A stretch of DNA of 11,452 nt, taken from positions 1 to 11,452 of the forward strand of contig CAMWVF010000015.1 of the NCBI GenBank assembly GCA_947177545.1, read 5' to 3'. Shown in pieces: positions 1 to 5,067 of the stretch (its first letter is position 1; each line of letters begins with the position of its first letter). This DNA comes from an uncultured Clostridia bacterium (GTDB lineage: Bacteria > Bacillota > Clostridia > Oscillospirales > Ruminococcaceae). Both the position numbers and the translations under genes were made by a program. The notes beneath the pieces are model-generated. The model saw only the letters and a list, made by a program, of their open reading frames with translations, made no database searches and had not been told where the DNA came from.

Positions 1-121
1 TTTATATAGTGTTTTTTAATATTATCAATGCCGTCAAATCATCATTTTACATGATAATTTCACATCACAAAACAAAAAAATTCACCGTCTGAAATAAAAA
101 GTGTGTACTTTTGTGTGTACT
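1..121. other. AT-rich stretch without a gene at the left edge
   Basis: No supportable coding region lies here. The stretch follows the stop codon of the leftward ASCH gene and is strongly AT-rich. A short inverted repeat (ATCAT and ATGAT around a 5-base loop, about 44-58) is too weak to call a terminator. The only striking structure is the 12-bp tandem repeat at its right end. The stretch could be the start of a phage/host junction or an intergenic gap before an integrase, but nothing in the window decides this. Confidence 0.5.
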
Positions 122-124
122 TTA
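101..124. repeat. 12-bp tandem repeat, two copies (GTGTGTACTTTT / GTGTGTACTTTA)
   Basis: Two adjacent 12-base units differ only in the last base. Each contains the palindromic core GTAC. The second copy runs into the stop codon of the ASCH gene. Adjacent direct repeats beside a phage accessory region can be arm-type integrase sites, operators or slippage products. The sequence alone does not choose between them. Confidence 0.7.
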
Positions 125-565
125 TTTTTGACTTTTACCCTTATACAAATAAGGCTCTATGCAGGTTTTGACGAAATTTTCTCCCTCCTCGTCTGTCAAT
201 TCATCATCTGCATTGCAGACAATCTTTATTAAGCTGTCATCAACATTGGCAAAGCCTTGCTTGCCTTTTATTGGAAAAGGCTGTATGTATCTCAAATCAG
301 TCAATTGCCATGCGTAAATACCTATATCGTCAGGTGTCAAGTCGTTTTCAAAATCTTGGTAATTTTTCTCTGTAACCTTAACAATGTCGTTAAGCCTTAC
401 CACACAAATGGCATGACCGCATATCGTGTCTTTGATTTTGGGGCTTGCGGTGCTGCAAATAAGCAGATCACCTCTGTACTCGGTTTTCCATGTTCGGTAC
501 TCATAAATTTTTTCGCCGCAGAAAATCATGTGCGCCCACGGGTTTCTTACCGAAAGTGCTTTCAT
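122..565 (-). CDS. ASCH-domain protein
   Basis: This 147-residue protein has a typical ASCH opening: MKALSVRNPW at residues 1-10, then GEK at 17-19 and the YRTWKTEYRG block at 23-32, followed by a beta strand (LLICSTAS, 34-41). ASCH domains are small PUA-like beta-barrel folds thought to bind RNA or modified nucleosides; one family member, YqfB, hydrolyses N4-acetylcytidine. Whether the active-site residues are present here cannot be judged by eye, so no activity is assigned. The acidic tail after about residue 119 lies outside the core. The ATG is supported by a GAAAGG ribosome site about 10 bases upstream and by a near-consensus promoter directly upstream. The gene is separated from the small-gene operon by a hairpin, so it looks like an independent accessory gene, possibly expressed in the lysogen. 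A host-interaction or anti-defence role is only a guess. Confidence 0.8.
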   Translation of the reverse strand: MKALSVRNPWAHMIFCGEKIYEYRTWKTEYRGDLLICSTASPKIKDTICGHAICVVRLNDIVKVTEKNYQDFENDLTPDDIGIYAWQLTDLRYIQPFPIKGKQGFANVDDSLIKIVCNADDELTDEEGENFVKTCIEPYLYKGKSQK

Positions 566-596
566 CTAATCAGACCTTTCATATATGTTTTGTATA

Positions 597-625
597 ATTA
601 TACCACTTTTAAGGGCTTATGTAAA
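597..625 (-). promoter_or_regulatory. Sigma-70/SigA-type promoter of the ASCH gene
   Basis: On the minus strand TTTACA (620-625) and TATAAT (597-602) are separated by exactly 17 bases. The -10 box is perfect and the -35 box matches five of six. The -10 box ends about 31 bases before the ATG at 565, leaving room for a short leader with the GAAAGG ribosome site. The promoter would let the ASCH gene be expressed apart from the operon upstream. Confidence 0.75.
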
Positions 626-631
626 TAGGCA

Positions 632-672
632 TTGCACCTAAACCGCACCAAATAGGTACAATTTAGGCGCAA
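632..672 (-). terminator. Hairpin after the small-gene operon (possible terminator or operator)
   Basis: An 11-base inverted repeat (632-642 and 662-672) surrounds a 19-base loop. In the leftward transcript all 11 positions pair, one as a G-U wobble; on the plus strand that position is an A-C mismatch, which favours a role in leftward RNA. It starts 4 bases after the stop of the 67-residue gene and ends just before the -35 box of the ASCH promoter. No strong U-tract follows, so it is a weak terminator at best, and it could instead be a regulator-binding site or a processing signal. Confidence 0.45.
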
Positions 673-676
673 AGCG

Positions 677-880
677 TTATTTTGCAAGATATGTATGATC
701 TATAGGGTTACAATCTGCATAACAGCAGTATTGCGTTATTTTGGGCTTTTCGCCGCCTTTTATGTATATGCTGCTCTCCATATTGTCGTGTTTGGCTCTA
801 TTTTCTGCATATTCAAGCAAATCTCGAAGTTCTTCAAGACTTATTTTCAACCCGCTTTCGGTATATTTCACGTTCATCAC
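677..880 (-). CDS. Small hypothetical protein, last gene of the leftward operon
   Basis: I do not recognise a named family. The protein is up to 67 residues, with an amphipathic helix rich in Glu and Leu (about 12-31), a KGGEKPKI turn (41-48) and a Cys pair (QYCCYADC, 50-57). The longest frame starts at GTG 878-880, overlapping the stop of the previous gene (GTGA). ATG 875-877 follows immediately. A second GTG at 869-871 has the best spacing (8 bases) from the GAGG ribosome site at about 880-883. The start is therefore uncertain by up to three codons. Overlap with the upstream gene implies translational coupling. The Cys pair could bind metal, but no full zinc-ribbon pattern is present. Confidence 0.6.
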   Translation of the reverse strand: MMNVKYTESGLKISLEELRDLLEYAENRAKHDNMESSIYIKGGEKPKITQYCCYADCNPIDHTYLAK

Positions 881-1212
881 CTCACTTTCTGTGTTTTGGG
901 TATGTATTTTCCAATTTGCTTCATAACTGGGTCAAATATTGTTACTGTTGCATATTGCATTGATTTGTATGTCGTTTTGTTCGGTAGGCTTAGAATATAA
1001 GCGTTCATAATACCTAAATCAATTGCCGCCCCCTCTTGACGGTTCGCCCAATTTACAAGGCGTTCAATTTCTTTTCTAAAAGCCTGTGCCGTTTCATAAT
1101 GGCTATATTTGGCAATATCTATTGTATAGCCTGCTGCGTAATTATCACTGCTTGCTGTGTAGTTGTACCGTGCGCGGCTCATTAAGTCTATAACATATTT
1201 TGGTATTTTCAT
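877..1212 (-). CDS. Hypothetical phage protein, third gene of the leftward operon
   Basis: The 111-residue protein has no family I can name. Its N-terminus (MKIPKYVIDLMSRARY) resembles short conserved phage proteins of Clostridia that begin with IPKYV followed by a basic helix. Residues 40-56 form a probable helix (ETAQAFRKEIERLVNWA), and the C-terminus is basic (GKYIPKTQKVR). The start ATG overlaps the previous stop by four bases (ATGA) and is preceded by AGGGGG 7 bases upstream. Residues 60-64 (EGAAI) are encoded by an internal copy of the same G-rich block that joins the preceding genes, here read through in frame. Confidence 0.6.
   Translation of the reverse strand: MKIPKYVIDLMSRARYNYTASSDNYAAGYTIDIAKYSHYETAQAFRKEIERLVNWANRQEGAAIDLGIMNAYILSLPNKTTYKSMQYATVTIFDPVMKQIGKYIPKTQKVR
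1022..1034 (-). repeat. G-rich GAAI block, internal copy (AGGGGGCGGCAAT)
   Basis: Thirteen bases identical to the copy at 1213-1225 lie inside the 111-residue gene, encoding Gly-Ala-Ala-Ile. Unlike the two junction copies, which continue ATATGA, this one continues ATTGA, so no stop or ATG start is formed here. It may be a remnant of a former gene junction. Confidence 0.7.
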
Positions 1213-1484
1213 ATTGCCGCCCCCTGACTGCTTATAATTTCTTTTACTCTGTCGCTATAATGGTAAATATTATCAAACGGGTGAAATAATACGCCTTTTA
1301 TAAAATCGCTGTCAGGTATTACACTTGCCCAATTGCCTATAACTTCGCCGTAATGGGTTCTACCGTCTTCTATATGACTAATTTCGTCGCTAAACGTCAA
1401 AACTTTTTCACCGTTTAAATATACCGTTGCCGTGCCTTGTGTTACACTCTGCCGCACTCTTTTTACCTCAAATATAAATTTCAT
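1209..1484 (-). CDS. Hypothetical protein, second gene of the leftward operon
   Basis: The 91-residue protein is unrecognised. The pattern of alternating hydrophobic residues at 2-30 (KFIFEVKRV, then TATVYLNGEKVLTFSDE) suggests a beta-rich N-terminal half. A conserved-looking GRTHYGEVIGNW segment lies at about 41-52, and a C-terminal helix ends in QGAAI. The ATG overlaps the stop of the previous gene (ATGA) and has AGGGGG as its ribosome site 7 bases upstream. The same arrangement is repeated at its own end, so the four genes are strictly coupled. No membrane segment or signal peptide is visible, so it is probably cytoplasmic. Confidence 0.65.
   Translation of the reverse strand: MKFIFEVKRVRQSVTQGTATVYLNGEKVLTFSDEISHIEDGRTHYGEVIGNWASVIPDSDFIKGVLFHPFDNIYHYSDRVKEIISSQGAAI
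1213..1225 (-). repeat. G-rich GAAI coupling block, copy 2 (AGGGGGCGGCAAT)
   Basis: The block supplies three things at once: the last four codons (Gly-Ala-Ala-Ile) of the 91-residue gene, the ribosome site (AGGGGG) of the 111-residue gene, and the run into an ATGA stop/start overlap. The spacing from AGGGGG to ATG is 7 bases. Confidence 0.75.
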
Positions 1485-1732
1485 ATTGCTGCCCCCTTTT
1501 TTGCCTCTTCAACTTCCGCTTTTGTAAAAAGTTCGGAAAATTCTAACACGGTTTGTCTGTGAATTTCGTCGGAAACGCCTTTTGCAAAAGCCTTAAGCAG
1601 CGGTAAAAGGTTGTTTTTCTCTGCTTCTAATAAGTCGCATAACTCTTTGCTTTGGTTCGGCGTTACTATACATTGCCGCTTGTTAGCTTCTCTTTGACCT
1701 ATCTCATAGGCTTTTAAGTCTCTGTTAGTCAT
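1481..1732 (-). CDS. Hypothetical protein, first gene of the leftward operon
   Basis: The 83-residue protein is highly charged and largely helical by inspection (RDLKAYEIGQREANK, about 4-18; ELCDLLEAEKNNLLPLLKAF, 30-49; a Glu/Lys-rich stretch to 80). No family is recognised. It could be a small regulator or an early phage protein. The ATG at 1730-1732 is preceded by AAGG 9 bases upstream and lies about 70 bases from the -10 box of a strong promoter. It ends in KKGAAI, and its stop overlaps the next ATG. As the first gene behind a promoter flanked by operator-like half-sites and facing away from the HTH gene, it sits where phages often place Cro or another early regulator, but no HTH can be seen in it. 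Confidence 0.65.
   Translation of the reverse strand: MTNRDLKAYEIGQREANKRQCIVTPNQSKELCDLLEAEKNNLLPLLKAFAKGVSDEIHRQTVLEFSELFTKAEVEEAKKGAAI
1485..1497 (-). repeat. G-rich GAAI coupling block, copy 1 (AGGGGGCAGCAAT)
   Basis: It matches the other two copies at 12 of 13 bases; the one change is silent (GCA for GCG, both Ala). It lies at the end of the 83-residue gene and carries the ribosome site of the 91-residue gene, followed by the ATGA overlap. Confidence 0.75.
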
Positions 1733-1788
1733 TTTGTGTTACCTTGCCTTTCATATTTTGATTTGAGCACTTACTCGTTTTGTTCGTG

Positions 1789-1878
1789 TTTGTGATTATA
1801 TAATACACCCATTTTGTGCATTTGTCAAGAGCTTTTTCAAAAAAATATGCACAAATCGAGTGTAATTTTTTTGTGTAT
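1789..1878. promoter_or_regulatory. Operator-like cluster of TTTGTG(C/T)AT half-sites
   Basis: Half-sites are seen at 1789-1798 (TTTGTGATTA), 1813-1821 (TTTGTGCAT), 1847-1855 (ATGCACAAA, the exact reverse complement of the previous one) and 1870-1878 (TTTGTGTAT). The second lies in the spacer of the leftward promoter directly against its -35 box, and the first overlaps the end of its -10 region. This placement fits repression of the leftward promoter by the HTH protein encoded next door. Binding itself is inferred, not shown. Confidence 0.5.
1800..1828 (-). promoter_or_regulatory. Leftward promoter of the small-gene operon
   Basis: TTGACA (1823-1828) is a perfect -35 box, followed after 17 bases by TATTAT (1800-1805), which matches five of six -10 positions. 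A perfect TATAAT also occurs at 1795-1800 but at an unfavourable 22-base spacing. The promoter stands upstream of the ATG at 1732 and faces away from the HTH gene. Confidence 0.75.
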
Positions 1879-1887
1879 ATTTTGAGA

Positions 1888-1916
1888 TTGATTTAATCCC
1901 GTTTTGGGTGTAAAAT
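1888..1916 (+). promoter_or_regulatory. Rightward promoter of the HTH regulator gene
   Basis: TTGATT (1888-1893) and TAAAAT (1911-1916) are separated by 17 bases and end 24 bases before the GTG start. The match is weaker than that of the opposing promoter, as expected for a self-limited repressor gene. One operator-like half-site (1870-1878) lies just upstream of the -35 box. Confidence 0.6.
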
Positions 1917-1940
1917 AGTAGTAGTTAAGGAGATGATCGC

Positions 1941-2279
1941 GTGAGACTTAAAGAAATCAGAAAAAGTAAAAATATATCCCAAGAGCAGGCTGCAAATGCT
2001 TTGGGAATATCCGTTCGAGCATATCAGAATTATGAATACGAGCAACGAGAGCCAAATATCGAAATGATAAACAAGCTTGCTGACTACTACGGCGTTACAA
2101 CGGATTATCTTCTCGGACGTGAACCTCTCCCCAATCCCCTTGCGGGCTGCGAAAAGGACGAGATCACCGTTATTGAAAAATTTCTTAGTTTGCCGTCCGA
2201 AGTCAGGAAGTGCGCCCTTGATGTTCTCCGTCGGTTGGGAGAAACCGTGCAAACGCTTTCGCAGGACAATAAAAAATAA
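1941..2279 (+). CDS. XRE/Cro-CI family HTH transcriptional regulator
   Basis: The 112-residue protein begins with a complete HTH_3 domain (about 1-60): LKEIRKSKNISQEQAANALG, the recognition helix in SVRAYQNYEYEQREPN, then LADYYGVTTDYLLGRE. The remaining 50 residues (IEKFLSLPSEVRKCALDVLRRL, about 77-98) form a short helical segment. No RecA-dependent cleavage (S24) domain is present, so induction would need another signal or an antirepressor. The start is GTG at 1941, supported by TAAGGAG 8 bases upstream. It is the only rightward gene in the window, divergent from the small-gene operon and convergent with the lysis genes. This position and the operator-like repeats suggest that it controls the leftward promoter and itself. 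Whether it is the main lysogeny repressor or a secondary one is not certain. Confidence 0.9.
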   Translation: MRLKEIRKSKNISQEQAANALGISVRAYQNYEYEQREPNIEMINKLADYYGVTTDYLLGREPLPNPLAGCEKDEITVIEKFLSLPSEVRKCALDVLRRLGETVQTLSQDNKK

Positions 2280-2302
2280 GCCCTCCGCTTTCACAGAGGG
2301 CT
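2279..2302 (-). terminator. Rho-independent terminator of the late operon (distal hairpin)
   Basis: The inverted repeat AGCCCTC (2279-2285) and GAGGGCT (2296-2302) forms a 7-bp GC-rich stem with a 10-base loop. In leftward RNA it is followed by UAUUUUUUAUU, a good U-tract, whereas on the plus strand an A-run follows. It therefore mainly stops leftward late transcripts before they enter the HTH gene on its antisense side. The stem begins at the last base of the HTH stop codon. Confidence 0.75.
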
Positions 2303-2312
2303 AAAAAATATC

Positions 2313-2358
2313 ATGCTGCTTCAAGTTTTCGGTTTTACAGCTCGAGGCAGCATTTTTT
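2313..2358 (+). terminator. Terminator of the HTH gene, probably bidirectional
   Basis: The long stem pairs 2313-2325 with 2341-2353 (ATGCTGCTTC against GAGGCAGCAT, one G-T pair and one inner mismatch). On the plus strand it runs directly into six T (2353-2358). In leftward RNA the stem is followed by GAUAUUUUUU, so it may also act on the lysis transcripts. Together with the neighbouring hairpin it isolates two converging units. Confidence 0.8.
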
Positions 2359-2363
2359 CATTA

Positions 2364-3035
2364 TTATAGCACGTCAACCGCCTTTGGAGAAATCCACCCG
2401 TCAAGGGTATCAATGAAATACCAACCATTTGTGACCTTGCTTGCGGTGTAGGTGCTGCCGTCTTTGACTACACAAACTATTTTATAGTTTGTCCCCGCTC
2501 CCGTTCTGACATTCCATGTCCCCGACTTAACTTTGAGGGTAAATTTCTGTGCTTCTTCCTGATATGTGATCCATGGGCATTTCCCCCAATTTACCCACGG
2601 ACGGGATTTCAGCTTTGTTTTCACAACGCCGTATTCATGTCCTCGTGCTTCAATCACTTCACCGTTGCCTATGTATACGCCAACGTGTCCGTTCATGAAC
2701 ACAAGCACACCCGGCACATCGGGCATTGTAGAAATCTTACCCTTTTCCTTGCAGACCGAAAGCATACCGTTTGCGGAAACGTCCTGCTTGCTGTTATATA
2801 CAGGCTTTGCCGTTGCCGTATCGCTCCACAAGTACCCCTTTATAAGCCCTACACAGTCATGTACCCGCTTGCCGTACTGCGTTGGGAAATCGTTCCAAGA
2901 CTTGTAATACTGCGGGTACTGATTACGTTTGTAACTGTACAGGTCAGCCGTTGCGGTATTACCAAACGTTCCATACCAGTACGGCAGCCCCAACTGCGCC
3001 TTTGCGTATTCAACCAAACCATTATTCGTTTTCAT
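2364..3035 (-). CDS. Endolysin, NlpC/P60 peptidase with SH3 cell-wall-binding domain
   Basis: The protein cleaves peptidoglycan peptides at the end of infection once the holin has opened the membrane. From the start chosen here it has 223 residues. The N-terminal NlpC/P60 domain (about 1-160) shows the catalytic Cys in HDCVGLIKGYLW (Cys61) and the catalytic His in NGHVGVYIGNG (His117), followed by EVIEARGHEYG. The C-terminal bacterial SH3 domain (about 165-223) has the usual VRTGAGTNYK and GWYFI...GWISPKAV elements. A longer frame begins at 3092, but the ATG at 3033-3035 is preferred: GAGGA lies 8 bases upstream and the family motif LVEYAKAQLG follows at once. The start lies inside the end of the holin gene (14-base overlap), so the two are coupled. 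No signal peptide is visible, which fits holin-dependent release. Confidence 0.92.
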   Translation of the reverse strand: MKTNNGLVEYAKAQLGLPYWYGTFGNTATADLYSYKRNQYPQYYKSWNDFPTQYGKRVHDCVGLIKGYLWSDTATAKPVYNSKQDVSANGMLSVCKEKGKISTMPDVPGVLVFMNGHVGVYIGNGEVIEARGHEYGVVKTKLKSRPWVNWGKCPWITYQEEAQKFTLKVKSGTWNVRTGAGTNYKIVCVVKDGSTYTASKVTNGWYFIDTLDGWISPKAVDVL

Positions 3036-3483
3036 CTTCAAATTCCTCACTTTCAACTTTCTTTTCTGCTTGTGACTTGATATTGCTTGCAATCTTCATC
3101 AAGAACGGCGGTAGCGGTGCGCCTATGTCCCTGACATTCTCCAAAATGGAAATTATTTCATTGGCAATAAGCCACACAGCCACGATTGAAGCGACTACAA
3201 AATTAAGTCCGATTACAATACCCACCGTTTCAGCGGTGTATTGGAGCAACCAGTCAAGCATTGCGCCCACGGCTACAAGCAGCCACATACACACCTTTTT
3301 GGCAATACCACGAATAGATTTGTAAGACTTTATAGTCTCGTCCCGATATTTGGCGGCGCAAAGCCCCGTACCGTAATCAATAACATTACACAAAATCAAG
3401 ACAAGCATAGGAACGTAAAGAATACCGAGCCAACTCGAAAGAAGCGTTCCTATCCCTATAAACCATTTTTTTACATTTTCCAT
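3022..3483 (-). CDS. Phage holin (phage_holin_4 / TcdE-like family)
   Basis: The 153-residue membrane protein opens the cytoplasmic membrane to release the endolysin. Hydrophobic segments lie at about 8-34 (WFIGIG... to CNVIDYGTG), 64-82 (VCMWLLVAVGAMLDWLLQY) and 86-112. The NVIDYGTGLCAA loop after the first segment, followed by a basic stretch with KSIRGIAKK, is characteristic of this holin family. The C-terminus is a charged tail (SEEFEDENE) typical of the cytoplasmic end. Its last codons contain the ribosome site and start of the endolysin gene. AGGAGG sits 7 bases before the ATG. The gene follows the tail fibre gene by only about 20 bases, so it is probably the late-operon lysis gene. Confidence 0.9.
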   Translation of the reverse strand: MENVKKWFIGIGTLLSSWLGILYVPMLVLILCNVIDYGTGLCAAKYRDETIKSYKSIRGIAKKVCMWLLVAVGAMLDWLLQYTAETVGIVIGLNFVVASIVAVWLIANEIISILENVRDIGAPLPPFLMKIASNIKSQAEKKVESEEFEDENE

Positions 3484-3504
3484 GTTGATACCTCCTGAAA
3501 ATTT

Positions 3505-5055
3505 TTATTTGATTAAAACCTTGATATGGTTTTCATCGACTCTTGAAAGAACCCTGTAACCTGTTTCGGATTTTGTTGCTATGCCGCCGCTTGCAGGAAC
3601 ACAATAACCATTGACCTCGCAAGTACTGTCATCAGTAACAATAAGCTTTCCAACAAGACCTACAGCCGCCCATTCCTTACGGTCTAAGCGGCTGATATAG
3701 TTTTCGTTTTCTTCCTCACGGAAGTTTTCGTTTAAAATCCATGCGCCGTTTTCGTCAAGCAGTCTTTTCCCGAAAACGTCTGTTTTCCATTTCTTTCCCC
3801 AATCGTCTGTTTGAGCGTCCGCAACAACAGAGGGCGTTGCCGAAACAACGCCCAATATGTAATCATCATCTGCACTTGTAGGACGTATCTTTTCACCGTC
3901 AAGGGTCACAAACAACCCCCGCCTATCCTCGTTATCGTGGTTGCCGTCAGCCCATTCAAACATTTCCGCATAGTCCGCTCCGCTTGCGGTGTAGGATTTT
4001 GTACCCATTACATCACTCGCCGCCGTAACTCTAAAGGCGTTTGCACGTAATGTTGAATCGTTACGACCATTACCAATTACAAATATATCACCCGTTGTTG
4101 AATCTCCATTTGATAATCCCGTCGGCGTTTTGTTGTATCTTCCTACTACAAAATTAAATTCATTTGCGATTAGACCATAGCCTATTGCGGTAGAATAATC
4201 ACCGTTCGCCCTTGTAAACGATCCTATCGCAATCGCAGCACTGCCGTCTGCCGTTGTTTGCTGACCAATTGCAGTAGAGTATTGACCATTTGCAGTTACT
4301 TGATAACCAATTGCGGTAGAATTGCTTTTGTTTGCAGTTGCTTGCCTACCCATAGCAAATGAATAATACCCTTTTGCAACTGTTGAATTTCCCATTGCTA
4401 CAGCCGCCCATCCGGTTGCTTTTGTGCTATTACCCATTGCTGTAGAGTAAGTTCCGGTAGCAACATTTTTGTCATAATCGTTAAAAATTTCTGCCCCTGC
4501 TTCAGCAACTACATCTGTTCCGTCAATAGTAAAGGTTTCACCCTCAACCTTTTTTCCCGCGCTTTTATCGTCTCCCCCGCCCGAAACGAAAAAGCACTTC
4601 TGCTGTGAAACGTCAAAATTAAGGATTACAAGGTCATTTTCCTTAAATCCTGCATTTACAGCGGTGTATCTTTCTGAACCTATCGTGAAAACGGTGTCCT
4701 TGACATAATCATTCGGGGCAACAAACCGCAAGCAGAAGAAATCTTCCGACTGCAAGTCAACATCTGTTGTGATTGTGTATTCCCCGCTTGTACCCGATTC
4801 CGTGTCGGGGTCGGTGTATGTGCAAGTAACGTCTATAATGGTGCTGCCAACCGTTCCACCGCCTGCTGAGTCTGCCAATTCAATGGTTTTTTCCTGTATT
4901 TCCTTTATCGACTCGGAAGTGTTGTGCAAAATTGCATTGAAATATTCTGCGGGCGGCTTGTACCCGGGCTGAAAACCTTTTTCTATTAAATCCTGCGGAG
5001 GCGTTATACCCGCATTATCCCAATCAATTGGTTTGTTTTGGTATTCAAATTTCAT
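3505..5055 (-). CDS. Tail fibre with YadA-head repeats and C-terminal peptidase_G2 chaperone domain
   Basis: This 516-residue protein is probably the receptor-binding fibre. Residues 1-65 form a baseplate-attachment segment of the type seen in Firmicutes tail fibres (WDNAGITPPQ, GFQPGYKPPAEYFN) followed by a short helix. Residues 72-160 are beta-rich. Residues 199-310 contain eight gapless 14-residue repeats with the YadA/trimeric-autotransporter head signature (YSTAMGNST, STAIGYQVT, YSTAIGQQT), a left-handed beta-roll that forms trimers. From about 345 the sequence (ASGADYAEMFEWADGN, GLFVTLDGEKIRP, DDDYILGVVS, EWAAVGLVGKL) matches the peptidase_G2 intramolecular chaperone domain, which folds the trimer and cleaves itself off. 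The exact cleavage residues are not assigned. AGGAGG stands 8 bases before the ATG and overlaps the stop of the preceding gene. Confidence 0.85.
   Translation of the reverse strand: MKFEYQNKPIDWDNAGITPPQDLIEKGFQPGYKPPAEYFNAILHNTSESIKEIQEKTIELADSAGGGTVGSTIIDVTCTYTDPDTESGTSGEYTITTDVDLQSEDFFCLRFVAPNDYVKDTVFTIGSERYTAVNAGFKENDLVILNFDVSQQKCFFVSGGGDDKSAGKKVEGETFTIDGTDVVAEAGAEIFNDYDKNVATGTYSTAMGNSTKATGWAAVAMGNSTVAKGYYSFAMGRQATANKSNSTAIGYQVTANGQYSTAIGQQTTADGSAAIAIGSFTRANGDYSTAIGYGLIANEFNFVVGRYNKTPTGLSNGDSTTGDIFVIGNGRNDSTLRANAFRVTAASDVMGTKSYTASGADYAEMFEWADGNHDNEDRRGLFVTLDGEKIRPTSADDDYILGVVSATPSVVADAQTDDWGKKWKTDVFGKRLLDENGAWILNENFREEENENYISRLDRKEWAAVGLVGKLIVTDDSTCEVNGYCVPASGGIATKSETGYRVLSRVDENHIKVLIK
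4126..4461 (-). repeat. Eight 42-bp repeats encoding YadA-head 14-mers
   Basis: The segment encodes residues 199-310 of the fibre as eight units of exactly 14 residues with consensus A-x-G-x-Y-S-T-A-I/M-G-x-x-x-T. The DNA units are diverged at silent and surface positions; recurring pieces such as ATTGCGGTAGA are visible. Such in-frame repeats can expand or shrink by recombination and change fibre length. Confidence 0.85.
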
Positions 5056-5067
5056 AATATGATCCTC

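Noticed and set aside
1022..1034. Frameshift that fused two genes at the internal GAAI block
   Set aside because: Adding back the missing base does create ATATGA, but the frame opened by that ATG meets a stop codon (TAG) after two codons, so a simple one-base fusion does not restore a downstream gene. A remnant remains possible and is kept only as part of the repeat finding.
1893..2294. 133-residue minus-strand frame opposite the HTH gene
   Set aside because: The plus-strand frame is a clear HTH regulator with promoter and ribosome site. The antisense frame has no recognisable domain.
3036..3092. Longer N-terminus for the endolysin (start at 3092)
   Set aside because: The extra residues are basic and unlike the family. 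The internal ATG at 3035 has a well-placed GAGGA and begins directly before the domain.
2637..3325. Plus-strand frames opposite the endolysin and holin genes
   Set aside because: They are antisense to well-recognised lysis genes, have no ribosome site or domain, and overlap one another in different frames.
4126..4461. Variable region of a diversity-generating retroelement in the fibre gene
   Set aside because: The repeats are structural YadA-head units. No reverse transcriptase, template repeat or adenine-specific substitution pattern is visible, and the C-terminus is a chaperone domain rather than a C-type lectin fold.
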